DNA from: Bog-756 sp963839925
GTDB lineage: Bacteria; Actinomycetota; Acidimicrobiia; Acidimicrobiales; RAAP-2
Direction: 5' to 3'
Assembly (NCBI GenBank): GCA_963839925.1
Contig: CAWIWV010000001.1
Span: 1,116,001-1,180,000, forward strand
Length of the DNA stretch: 64,000 nucleotides
Each line of letters starts with the position of its first letter. Position 1 is the first letter of the stretch. Shown piece by piece: positions 51,497 through 60,061 of the stretch. Position numbers and translations under genes: made by a program. The notes beneath the pieces are model-generated. The model did not search any database, had not been told where the DNA came from, and saw only the letters and a list, made by a program, of their open reading frames with translations.

Positions 51497-52234
51497 ATGA
51501 CGTTCGTCCTGATTCACGGCGGCGGTTCGACGGCTCGTTTCTGGGATCGACTGATTCCGTACCTCGATGGCCCTGCTCTGGCGGTCGATCTGCCAGGGCG
51601 TGCGGGGAAGAAGGCAGACCTCGCCACCCTGTCGGTGGACGAGGAGGTGGCGTCGGTGATCGAGGATCTGCAGGCGGCGGATCTCGAGCCGCCGGTGACG
51701 ATCGTCGCCCACTCCTCAGGCGGGTTGGTCGTGCCCGGCGTGGTTGCCGGGTACAACGGGGTGATCAGTGCGGTCGTGCTCAACGCGGCTCTCGTCCCGG
51801 TGGAGGGAGGGTGCGGGATCGACTGCATGAAGGAACGCCATCGGGAAGGGTTGGTGGCCGCCCGAGCTGCCGCAGAACAAGCGGGTACCGCGATCACCCT
51901 CCCGGGACCGCCAGCCGATCCGGAATCCTTCCGAAGGGCCTATGGCGGCGATCCCCTGGACGACGAGACGCTCGCATTCGTGGTCGATCCGGCCCGCTGC
52001 GTCCCCGACACCGTCCATCACTACTTCCAACCGGTGCACTGGTCTGCAGTGGCCGGGACGCCGATCGTCTACGTCCTCAACCAGCGAGACCGACCGATAC
52101 CCCCTGAATCCCAGGAGGAGATGGTCCTTCGTCTGCCGGACCCGACCACCGTGATTCGGGTCGACTCGGGACACCTCCTGCCGGTGACCGCCCCCCGTCT
52201 TTTTGCAGAGACGCTCAACACCCTGGAGTTCTGA
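51497..52234 (+). CDS. Alpha/beta hydrolase
   Basis: 245 residues from ATG 51497 with GGGGGAGGG upstream. FVLIHGGGSTARFWDRLIPYLDGP start (HGGG oxyanion), nucleophile Ser73 in VAHSSGGLVVP, acid in LNQRDRPIPPE, His in VDSGHLLPVTAP. Soluble, of the MenH/esterase size class. Substrate unknown. Confidence 0.85.
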   Translation: MTFVLIHGGGSTARFWDRLIPYLDGPALAVDLPGRAGKKADLATLSVDEEVASVIEDLQAADLEPPVTIVAHSSGGLVVPGVVAGYNGVISAVVLNAALVPVEGGCGIDCMKERHREGLVAARAAAEQAGTAITLPGPPADPESFRRAYGGDPLDDETLAFVVDPARCVPDTVHHYFQPVHWSAVAGTPIVYVLNQRDRPIPPESQEEMVLRLPDPTTVIRVDSGHLLPVTAPRLFAETLNTLEF

Positions 52235-52471
52235 ACCCCCAATCGTGGGACCTGCTATCGACCGAGGTGGGGGAGCGACCGTCGGCTGCTCAGGCGCAAA
52301 CCCTGCACCTCTTGTCGAGCATAAGGGTCCAGTAGAGGGTGAGAAAAGTCTTCATGTGAAGTAGACAGTTACACAATGACCAGCGTGTCTGTGCGGCTGG
52401 GAGGCAGGGTCTCCATGGACTTGGGGGAGTCGCTAGCGTGCTCCAAAACAGCCGAGCCCAGGAGGTGCCGA

Positions 52472-52858
52472 ATGGTCGAGATGAGTGAAGCCGAGCGTGT
52501 GGTGCGGGAGATGTGCGCAGCCTGGGAGAAGAACGACGCGGAGGCGCTGCGCCCGTTCTTCACCGACGACGTCGTGTATCACAACATCCCGATGGAACCT
52601 GCGGTGGGGATCGAGGCGACCATCGCCTTCGTCCAGGGCTTCTTCTCCATGTGCGACAGCCTGGTCATCGACATGGTCCATCTGGCGGAGCGGGGCAACA
52701 TCGTCCTAACAGAACGTGTCGACACGATCACTGCCGGCGACCGGGTGGGGGCGTTGCCGGTGATGGGGACATTCGAGATCCGTGACGGTCGGATCTGTGC
52801 CTGGCGCGACTACTTCGACATGGCTCAGATCACCGCGATGCTCTCCGGGGAGGGCTGA
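52472..52858 (+). CDS. Limonene-1,2-epoxide hydrolase-family protein
   Basis: 128 residues from ATG 52472, with GGAGGT at 52461-52466. LEH features: VREMCAAWEKNDAEALRPFFTDDVVYHNIPMEPAVG, LTERVD (Arg and Asp of the catalytic D-R-D set) and the second Asp in AWRDYFDMAQ. Probably hydrolyses an epoxide or acts on a terpene/polyketide-like compound. A longer frame upstream is less likely given the ribosome site. Confidence 0.85.
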   Translation: MVEMSEAERVVREMCAAWEKNDAEALRPFFTDDVVYHNIPMEPAVGIEATIAFVQGFFSMCDSLVIDMVHLAERGNIVLTERVDTITAGDRVGALPVMGTFEIRDGRICAWRDYFDMAQITAMLSGEG

Positions 52859-52939
52859 GCATCCACCACCGACGCCGGCGGTTGGAACATGATCGGAGCC
52901 GCAATTGAGCAGGGGCATGGAGACATGCAAGGAGGCTTC

Positions 52940-53702
52940 ATGCTTGACATCCGGAAGTTGATCGCGGAGTTCATCGGTACTGCGGTCCTGGTTTTTGTGG
53001 CGGTCGGAACTGCCACCCTGTGCTTCGGGTTCAAATTGTTCGGGACCAGCTATGCAGCCGGCGTGGTCACGACTGCTTTGGCATTCGGCCTCGTGTTGAT
53101 GGCTTTGGTCTATGCGATCGGGCCCATTTCCGGTTGCCACGTCAACCCTGCGGTCTCGCTCGGCTTCGTCGTTGCCGGTCGGATGCCGCTGACCGAGGCG
53201 ATCGCGTATTGGGTCGCCCAGATCGCCGGCGGCATCGCAGCCGCATACTCCTTGCTCGCCGTCTTCGACGGCTCGCCGCTCTATTCGAAACACATTCAGG
53301 GCCTCGGAGCTGACGGGTACGGTGCGGCGTCCAGGATCCGTATCGGTGCCGGCAGCGCCTTTGCGGTCGAGGCGATTCTCACGTTCATCTTCGTGATGGT
53401 GATCCTGTTCGCGACGTCGAAAGTGGCTCGTGAGGCGCTCGCCGGGCTGGCCATCGGGGTCACCCTGGTGGTCGTCCACCTCATCGGTATCCCACTGACC
53501 GGCACGAGCGTGAACCCTGCCGCGCAGCATCGGACCGGCGTTGGTCGTCGGCGGAACCGCATTGAGCCAGCTCTGGTTGTTCATCGTGGCCCCACTTGTC
53601 GGTGGATTCATCGCCGCCATGGTCTACGGATTGATGACCCGGAACGCCACGATGGACGTGCCTGCCGACGCAGTCCCGCCCGACGACGGAGTGACTGCCT
53701 GA
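52940..53702 (+). pseudogene. Aquaporin (MIP family), single-base frameshift at the second NPA
   Basis: ATG 52940 follows AAGGAGG (52929-52935). First half intact: AEFIGTAVLVFVAVGTATL and the first NPA in GCHVNPAVSLGFVVAG. At the second NPA (TGTSVNPA) an extra base near 53522 shifts the frame. Read one base on, the normal continuation RSIGPALVVGGTALSQLWLF, then VAPLVGGFIAAMVYGL appears and ends at TGA 53700-53702. The literal frame runs on through 53968 with basic nonsense. Corrected length ~253 residues, typical AqpZ-like water channel. Confidence 0.85.
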
Positions 53703-53739
53703 ACGACTCACGGAGGGTAGTCGGAGGACACCCGGCCGA

Positions 53740-53961
53740 TCAGCGGGCGAAGAGGTGCCATCCGAGCCACATCCACCCGAGGAGCAGCAGTATCCGCCCG
53801 CCTGTGTTGGCGGTGATCCGCCCGACCAGCGCTCCCGGTCCCGGGATGCGTCCTTTGGACAGCAGGGATAAGGCAACTGCGATCAGGACGGCCAGACCAA
53901 CCATTCCCCACCCGAAGAATGTCCACTCCCGATCCGTCCACGGCGCGGCGAGGCAGATCAC
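53740..53961 (-). CDS. Small membrane protein ending GWHLFAR
   Basis: 73 residues from GTG 53959-53961, overlapping the previous stop by 4 bp. Two hydrophobic segments (FFGWGMVGLAVLIAVALSLL and GGRILLLLGWMWLGWHLF). Resembles small actinobacterial membrane proteins of the DUF6186 type (tentative). Last gene of the leftward operon. Confidence 0.65.
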   Translation of the reverse strand: MICLAAPWTDREWTFFGWGMVGLAVLIAVALSLLSKGRIPGPGALVGRITANTGGRILLLLGWMWLGWHLFAR

Positions 53962-54368
53962 GAGGTGACCAGGTAGGTCCCGAGCAAGAGCCACAATGCG
54001 AAAGCCACCGTCTTGCCGACATTCGTGGAGTCGAGCAGATCGAACAGTGAGCTCAGCGTCGGATGTCCCGATCGGGGACTCGAGAGGAAGCAGGAGAGTT
54101 CCCACGCTGCAATCAACGCAACGATGACGAGCCACAGCACGAAGCGTCTGATCGGTTGCGTCTGGCTGCTCGGAGGTGACGGTCGACGCCTCATGCGGGC
54201 CGCTGCGATCACCGTCGCGACGACGAGCGGAAGGGCGGTCACCGCGTCAGCAGCAGCGGTGAACGGACGGGTGAACCCGGCCATGATCGAGTAGCCGACC
54301 ACCACCAAGCCGAACATCACGGCCGCCCTCCTTCGGTCGAAGGTGCCTTCCGGCGCGTGCGCGGTCAT
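53958..54368 (-). CDS. Small membrane protein, unknown function
   Basis: 136 residues from ATG 54366-54368, in an ATGA-type overlap with the upstream MFS stop. Four hydrophobic segments (VMFGLVVVGYSIMAGF, AVTALPLVVATVIAAA, FVLWLVIVALIAAWEL, TVAFALWLLLGTYLV). No family recognised. Coupling to the MFS gene and the 73-residue protein suggests a small membrane assembly. Confidence 0.7.
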   Translation of the reverse strand: MTAHAPEGTFDRRRAAVMFGLVVVGYSIMAGFTRPFTAAADAVTALPLVVATVIAAARMRRRPSPPSSQTQPIRRFVLWLVIVALIAAWELSCFLSSPRSGHPTLSSLFDLLDSTNVGKTVAFALWLLLGTYLVTS

Positions 54369-55672
54369 CGTTCGCTCGCTTCGTCGAGATCCGGCCAGAA
54401 CCACTCGGGCTCGTGGCCTCGGGTCTCGGGCAGGAGCCACACCAGGCCGCTCAGTGCCATCGGCGGCACAAAGGTCACCAGCGCCGCCGGGGCGAACTCG
54501 TTTCCGATGTCGGCGATCGCCCCGAACAGCAACAGGCCTGCGACCGCCCCGAGAACGGCGCTCGCAATGTTCCAGCCGGCGACCGACGCACGGACCGAGG
54601 TGGGGAACAGCTCGTTCACGAACGCCCCCGCTGCAGGAGCGATGACTCCGCCAGCAGCGATCCCAAAGAGGTAGCCGACGACCAGGGCCGCCCCCGAACC
54701 GCTGTAGCAGAGTAGGCCGCTCGCACCGATGCAGAGCATGGCGCCCATGGCGGTCGGTCTTCGGCCGAATCGATCGGCCAGGCGGACACCGGCAAGCAAA
54801 CCCACGAAACCGAGGATGCCCGCCCCGATCACCATGGCGGACTCGGCGTACCCGGGGAACCGTTTCACGTTCTGGGCGTAGAGGAACACGAAACTGTTTG
54901 CCGGGCCGGTGATGACCGCCAACAGAAAGAACAGGCCCGCCACGATGGCAAGTCGCCGGCGGTAGGGGCGGGCGACCGCACCGAGCACCGGGCGCCCACG
55001 TTGGCTCGACTGCTCCGCCACGAGAAAACGATCCGGCTCTCGCACCCACCGCGCCACGAACGGCAGCGCAGCCATCGGCACCAGAGCCAGCAGGAAGACC
55101 CCCCGGTATCCGAGCGCGTGCCCGGTCGATCCGTAGATGACAGCGGTCGCCCCCGCACCGACGGCATAGCCGGCTGCAACGAGCGCCACCGCCGAGGTTC
55201 GTTGGGCGGAATCGGTTTCTTCCGCCGCGGCGACCTGGGCGACCGCGTATGCAGCAGAAAGGAAGGGCCGGCCGACAGCGAAGACGACCACGAACCACCA
55301 ATATCCCGGGCTGGCCGCGGAGACCGCGGTCAGAGCCAGGCCCAATCCGCAGCCGAACAGCAGGACCCGACGCCTCCCGAGTCGGTCGGCAACGCCGGCG
55401 AGGGGTAGCCCACCGAGCGATGCCAGCCGGATGACCGCCAGTCCGAGACCGAGTTCCGTGCCGGACAGGCCGGCCTCTTCGGTGATCGTGGTCCCGTGGT
55501 GGACGTGACCGAAGTGCTTCGCGACGTCACCGAGGGTGGCGACGAGCCCGAACTGACCGAATCCGGCGGCGAGGGCGACAATCCCGAGGCCGAGCACCGT
55601 CCGCTCGGCCCAACCGTGCAGCACCAGGTTGCTGCGGCGGCCGGCCGGCTCGGACTGGAGTTCTTCGGCCAT
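54365..55672 (-). CDS. MFS transporter (metabolite symporter type)
   Basis: 435 residues from ATG 55670-55672. Twelve membrane segments; GVADRLGRRRVLLFG and GVRLADRFGRRPTAMGA loop motifs, ELFPTSVRASVAGWNIASAVLG near segment 9-10 as in sialate/aromatic-acid symporters, and a C-terminal LLPETRGHEPEW. Upstream codons in frame lack family character. Part of the leftward operon 46 bp behind the nitronate-monooxygenase-like gene. Substrate unknown, perhaps the compound degraded by the operon. Confidence 0.85.
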   Translation of the reverse strand: MAEELQSEPAGRRSNLVLHGWAERTVLGLGIVALAAGFGQFGLVATLGDVAKHFGHVHHGTTITEEAGLSGTELGLGLAVIRLASLGGLPLAGVADRLGRRRVLLFGCGLGLALTAVSAASPGYWWFVVVFAVGRPFLSAAYAVAQVAAAEETDSAQRTSAVALVAAGYAVGAGATAVIYGSTGHALGYRGVFLLALVPMAALPFVARWVREPDRFLVAEQSSQRGRPVLGAVARPYRRRLAIVAGLFFLLAVITGPANSFVFLYAQNVKRFPGYAESAMVIGAGILGFVGLLAGVRLADRFGRRPTAMGAMLCIGASGLLCYSGSGAALVVGYLFGIAAGGVIAPAAGAFVNELFPTSVRASVAGWNIASAVLGAVAGLLLFGAIADIGNEFAPAALVTFVPPMALSGLVWLLPETRGHEPEWFWPDLDEASER

Positions 55673-55718
55673 CCCACCAGTCTCATCGCATCCACCGGCC
55701 GACCCGGTGGAGGGTGTG

Positions 55719-56840
55719 TCAGACGGTGACTCCGGCCTGCATCCGCTCGGTCGCCTCCAGGTACTCCTCGACCATCGAGAACACCACGTCCTTGGCCTTG
55801 CGGACGTTGGTCGCACGCCCGATCACCTGACCGCAGGGGTTGAAGTTCACGTCTCTCGCTTGCTCGGGATAGCGGTGCCCGTGGGCGACCGCCTCGATCG
55901 CCACGATCATCTGGAGCGGCATCGGCAGCGGATCGGGGGTGTCCTCGGCCTCCCAGGCGTCGGTCCAGTCGTTCTTCAGCATCCGACACGGCTTTCCGGT
56001 GAACGAGCGCGAACGCACGGTGTCCCGGCTCGTGGCCGCCAGGTAGCTCTCCATCTGTTTGGGAGGGATATCGGCCTCCTCCACGGTGAGCCACAACGTG
56101 CCGCCCCACACGCCCTGCGCGCCGAGGGCCATCGCGGCAGCCATCTGCCGGCCACTGCCGATTCCGCCGGCGGCGAGGACCGGGGTGGGTGCGACCGCGT
56201 CGATGACCTCGGGCCAGAGCACGATGCTCCCGACATCGCCGGTGTGCCCGCCGCCCTCGGACCCCTGGCAGATGATGAAGTCGAGCCCGGCGGCCTTGTG
56301 GTTGAGCGCGTGCTTCACCGAACCGGCGAGCGCGCCGATCATCAGGCCGGCGCCCTGGACCCGCTCCACGACGTCGGGCGGGGGAGTGCCGAGGGCGTTG
56401 GCGATCAACTTCACGTTCGGATGTGCAAGGGCGACCGTGAGCAGCCCTGCTGCGTGGGCTGCGGTCCAGCCGATCATCCCGTCGGACGTGCGCTCCTCTT
56501 CGGGGATCTCGGGCACGTGGTGATCGGCGAGGATCTTGAGCGCGAACTCCTTGTGCTGGGGAGGGACGAGCGCACGGATCTGCTCCTCCAGCTTGTCCGG
56601 GTCCATCTCGTCCATGCCCTCGTACTTGGCCGGGATCACGATGTCGACCCCGTATGGCTTGTCGCCCACGTGCTCGTCGATCCATGTCAGCTCCACCTCG
56701 AGTTGCTCGGGGGTGAAGCCGATCGCACCGAGCACCCCGATGCCCCCGGCGTTGGTGACCGCGGCAACCACGTCGCGGCAGTGGGTGAAGGCGAAGATGG
56801 GAAACTCGATGCCGAGCTTCTGGCGGATCTCGGTGTTCAT
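55719..56840 (-). CDS. Nitronate monooxygenase-like flavin oxidoreductase
   Basis: 373 residues from ATG 56838-56840. NMO/2-nitropropane dioxygenase fold: FPIFAFTHCRDVVAAVTNAGGIGVLGA, GLDFIICQGSEGGGHTGDVGSIVLWPEV (FMN-phosphate loop) and VLAAGGIGSGRQMAAAMALGAQGVWGGTLWL. Oxidises nitronates or acts as an NAD(P)H:flavin oxidoreductase; some members serve as enoyl reductase-like enzymes. Thirteen bases behind the acyl-CoA-dehydrogenase homologue in the same operon. Confidence 0.88.
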   Translation of the reverse strand: MNTEIRQKLGIEFPIFAFTHCRDVVAAVTNAGGIGVLGAIGFTPEQLEVELTWIDEHVGDKPYGVDIVIPAKYEGMDEMDPDKLEEQIRALVPPQHKEFALKILADHHVPEIPEEERTSDGMIGWTAAHAAGLLTVALAHPNVKLIANALGTPPPDVVERVQGAGLMIGALAGSVKHALNHKAAGLDFIICQGSEGGGHTGDVGSIVLWPEVIDAVAPTPVLAAGGIGSGRQMAAAMALGAQGVWGGTLWLTVEEADIPPKQMESYLAATSRDTVRSRSFTGKPCRMLKNDWTDAWEAEDTPDPLPMPLQMIVAIEAVAHGHRYPEQARDVNFNPCGQVIGRATNVRKAKDVVFSMVEEYLEATERMQAGVTV

Positions 56841-56853
56841 GATGGTGCTCCTT

Positions 56854-58046
56854 TCAGAAGCCGAGTTTGTCGTCGGCCAGTCCGAGGTAGATCTGCGCCG
56901 CGTCGATGTAGGTCTTCTCGCCGATGAAGACGTGCTGGGTGCCGGTGTACATGTCCCTGAAGGCGCGCTCGAGCCGCGTCCCCTCGCGGATGGCCGAGGT
57001 ACCGGCGGCCAGGTGGGCCCACTGGGTGATCTCGCGGCCGGTCTCGGTCGCGAAGGTGGCGGCTACCCGCAGGTCGGCACGCATGGTCGGGGTCAACGAT
57101 TCGCCGGCGTCGACCGCCCGCTCCACTTCGTCGAAGGCGTTGAGCACCAGCAGCCGAGCGGCCTTCCAGAGGGCGAGGTGGTGGGCGAGGTTGCGTTGAA
57201 AGGTGGCCCGGTGGGCGATCGAGGCGTCGTCCCCCATCCGCACCTTGGTGGCGGCCAGCTCGGTGACGTCGTCGATCATGCTCTTGGAGACACCGAGGGC
57301 CCACGAAGCGTGTCCGGCCGCAGTGATCGGGATCAGCCCCATCCGGAAGGCCGCCGATCCGCCCCGGTTCGGAGTCCGGCAGAAGAGCTCGAAGGTGCGG
57401 CGCTGCGGCACGAACAGGTCCGTGACGTTGTAGTCGTAGGAGCCGGTTCCCTTGAGACCTTGGACATGCCACCCGTCGGCGAAGACGATCTCGTCGCGGG
57501 GGATCACCGCGACCAAGAGGGGGGGATCCCGTCCTCGCCGGTCACCATCTGGCCGTCGACCGTGGGAATGAAGCCCGCCGCCACGTACTGGGAGTGTCCG
57601 GTCCCCGATCCGAAGCTCCACGATCCGGTCAGTCGGTAGCCGCCGTCGACGGTCTCCGCGAGGCCGTTGGGGAAGAACTGACCACCGGCAGTGATCCGCT
57701 CGTCGCCGTTGGGAAAGACCTCCTCGAAGCCGTCCTCGGGAAGGTACGCCGCCAAGGCCGCGGCCGACGGCAGGTTGGCGATGCCGATCCAACCGAGGGA
57801 ACCGTCCTGCCAGGCAAGCTCGATCCAGGTCTCGATCATCTCAGCAAAGCTCGGCTCGCTCCCGCCGGCCTCCTTCGGATTGCACCAGCGCATGAGACCG
57901 CTGTCCCACAGCGCTTCGACGGTTCTCGCGGTGAGGGTGCGATCTCGCTCGGAACCGGCGGCTTCGGTGGCCACCAGCTCCCGCAAGCTGCGTGCGGCCT
58001 CCGCACCTCCGAGTGTCTCGGCGACGGTCAAGGATGGATCAGGCAT
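56854..58046 (-). pseudogene. Acyl-CoA dehydrogenase-fold flavin monooxygenase (DszC/HsaA-like), C-tract frameshift
   Basis: ATG 58044-58046. N-terminal half LRELVATEAAGSERDRTLT, GLMRWCNPKEAGGSEPSF and GSWSFGSGTGHSQYVAAG reaches GEDGIPP, where a run of seven C (57519-57525 on the + strand as G) changes the frame and gives an early stop (57504). The second half continues in the other frame: LLVAVIPRDEIVFADGWHVQGLKGTGSYDYNV, then FRMGLIPITAAGHASWALGVSKSMIDDV to the TGA at 56854. One extra C restores a ~397-residue protein typical of group D flavin monooxygenases, which oxygenate aromatic or steroid substrates. Confidence 0.85.
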
Positions 58047-58104
58047 GTGGGTACTCCTTGTCGGTCCGCCGTCAACTCGTGCAACTCGTCGACCTGAGGG
58101 CGCC

Positions 58105-58482
58105 TCACCCGAAGGTCAGGTCGGCATCGTCCCAATAGGCGTAGACGGAGCTGAACAGTCCGTCCTCCGCGGCCGTGAAGACTTCGATGCCGTCGATGAT
58201 CATCAGCGAGCCGCCGGTCTCGACCGTGATGCGGAAGTGGATCGCCACGTGCTGCGCGCAGGTATGGACATCACTCGCTTCGAAGGTCCAGTTGTCGCTG
58301 GCGGCAATCCCGTTGCGGAAGAACTCGGCGATCGCGGTCCGGCCGACGTTCGGCGGGTTCGACACCGGGTCGGCCTGCACGCCGTCCTCGGTGAAGAGTG
58401 CTGCGATGTCCTCTGGGTCTCGCCGGTTGATCGTCGCGACGTAGTGGTCGATCTTCGCCCGAAGCTCATCCGATGTCAGCAT
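58105..58482 (-). CDS. NTF2-like / steroid delta-isomerase-type protein
   Basis: 125 residues from ATG 58480-58482. SnoaL/ketosteroid-isomerase-like fold: RAKIDHYVATINRRDPEDIAALFTEDGVQADPVSNPPNVGR, FEASDVHTCAQHVAIHFRITVE, and a final AYWDDADLTF with an acidic pair. Either a delta-isomerase or a small hydrolase/dehydratase. Between fabI-like and flavin monooxygenase genes in the leftward operon. Confidence 0.8.
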   Translation of the reverse strand: MLTSDELRAKIDHYVATINRRDPEDIAALFTEDGVQADPVSNPPNVGRTAIAEFFRNGIAASDNWTFEASDVHTCAQHVAIHFRITVETGGSLMIIDGIEVFTAAEDGLFSSVYAYWDDADLTFG

Positions 58483-58515
58483 CGCACCTCACCTTTCCTG
58501 TTCCTGCTCGTCCGT

Positions 58516-59304
58516 TCAGGCGCCGAGTGCGTGGACCCCGCCGTCCACGTGGAGAATCTCCCCGGTGGTCATCGGCAACAGATCCGAGAGCAGGGCCACG
58601 CACGCCCTCGCCACCACGTCCGCGTCCAGGACGTCCCATCCCAACGGGGCCCGGTCGGCCCAGGTGTCCTCGAACGCGCTGAACCCCGGAATCGACTTTG
58701 CGGCCATCGTCTTGACCGGGCCTGCCGCGACGAGGTTGACCCGGGTCTTCTCCGCGCCGAGATCCCGGGCCAGATAGCGCGACAGCGATTCGAGCGCGGC
58801 TTTGGACACACCCATCCAGTCGTACGCCGGCCAGGCCACGGTGGCGTCGAAGTCGAGGCCGACGACTGATGCACCCGGACTCCCGTCCTGCCCGGCCGCC
58901 GCAAGCAGGGGCCGGAACGCCTCGACGAGGGCCTTCAACGAATAGGCCGAGACATGTAGCGCCACTTGGACCTGCTCCCAGTCGGCCCGGAACATGTCGC
59001 CGCCGAGGCACTCGGGAGGGGCGTACCCGATGGCGTGGACGAGACCGTCCAGCCGATCCCAGCGCTTCGCCAGGTCTTTGCCGGCCGCCGCCAACTGGGA
59101 GGGCTCTGCGACGTCGATCTCGAGGACGTCGGCCTCCTCGGGAAGCTTGCGCGCCGTCCGGCGGGTGAGAGAGAGGCCTCGGCCGGCGCCGCTCAGGACG
59201 ACCGTTGCGCCTTCGCGTTGGGCCGATCTGGCCACTGCGAATGCCAAGGACGCATCGGTGAGCACGCCGGTGACCAGGATATGCTTCCCCTCCAACAGGC
59301 CCAT
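58516..59304 (-). CDS. fabI: Enoyl-[acyl-carrier-protein] reductase, InhA/FabI type
   Basis: 262 residues from ATG 59302-59304. NAD-binding start LEGKHILVTGVLTDASLAFAVARSAQREGATVVL, and the InhA-like catalytic region GLDFDATVAWPAYDWMGVSKAALESL with Tyr161 and Lys168, preceded by Phe152. NLVAAGPVKTMAAKSIPGF matches the substrate-binding loop. Last step of fatty-acid elongation in type II FAS. First gene of the leftward operon, divergent from npdG; no fabG/kasA neighbours here, unlike the mycobacterial arrangement. Confidence 0.92.
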   Translation of the reverse strand: MGLLEGKHILVTGVLTDASLAFAVARSAQREGATVVLSGAGRGLSLTRRTARKLPEEADVLEIDVAEPSQLAAAGKDLAKRWDRLDGLVHAIGYAPPECLGGDMFRADWEQVQVALHVSAYSLKALVEAFRPLLAAAGQDGSPGASVVGLDFDATVAWPAYDWMGVSKAALESLSRYLARDLGAEKTRVNLVAAGPVKTMAAKSIPGFSAFEDTWADRAPLGWDVLDADVVARACVALLSDLLPMTTGEILHVDGGVHALGA

Positions 59305-59369
59305 GAACGGGTCAGGTTATCGTCAACCGGGGATTCGGCCCGCGAGGGCGTCTGAACAAGGGTGAGGCG

Positions 59370-60029
59370 ATGCGAATCGGAATTCTCGGAGGAACCGGGC
59401 CGGCGGGACGAGGGCTGGCGGTTCGACTTGCTGCCTCCGGAGGAGCCGTTGTCATCGGTTCGAGGGACGCGGAGCGCGCCGACACCGTGGCCCGCGATCT
59501 CGTTGCCACATGGCCCGATCACGAGCTGACCATCGGCGGTGCTTCGAACGCTGACACTGCCTCCTGCGATCTTGTCGTCGTGGCCACCCCGTGGGAGGGG
59601 GCGGTGACCACGGTCCGGGCACTGGCGAAGCCGCTCGAGGGCAAGGTGGTCGTGTCCATGGCGAATGCTCTGGTGAAGGAGGGCCGCGAGTTTCTGGCGC
59701 TGCTTCCCCCGCGGGGCTCGGTGGCGGCTTCGGTGCAGGCGACCCTGCCTGGGTCGTTGGTCGCGGCCTCGTTCCACCACCTGCCCGCTTCGGAGATGGA
59801 GAACCTCGCGGCGCGGGTCGATGCGGACGTGCTCGTCTGTTCGGACCACCCCGAGGCGTCGTCGGCAACGGTCGCGCTGGTCGAGTCAGTCGACGGTTTG
59901 CGGGGTGTCGACGCCGGCAGCCTCGCCCAAGCCGCACCCATCGAGGCGTTCACCGCCGTGCTCATCACCGTCAACATCCGCCACAAGGTGCACGCGGCCC
60001 TCAAGCTGACCGGGTACGGCGACCACTGA
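59370..60029 (+). CDS. npdG: F420H2:NADP oxidoreductase (NADPH-dependent F420 reductase)
   Basis: 219 residues from ATG 59370. N-terminal Rossmann MRIGILGGTGPAGRGLAVRLAASGGAVVIGSRDAERA (NADP-type, SRD), VVVATPWEGAV, SVQATLPGSLVAASFHHLPA, and C-terminal LITVNIRHKVHAALKLTG. Keeps the F420 pool reduced for enzymes such as the LLM oxidoreductase at 14.7 kb. Divergent from fabI; directly upstream of mshC. Confidence 0.9.
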   Translation: MRIGILGGTGPAGRGLAVRLAASGGAVVIGSRDAERADTVARDLVATWPDHELTIGGASNADTASCDLVVVATPWEGAVTTVRALAKPLEGKVVVSMANALVKEGREFLALLPPRGSVAASVQATLPGSLVAASFHHLPASEMENLAARVDADVLVCSDHPEASSATVALVESVDGLRGVDAGSLAQAAPIEAFTAVLITVNIRHKVHAALKLTGYGDH

Positions 60030-60061
60030 ACGTGGGAGAGGCAGGAGTGGCCGGGGGCGAG

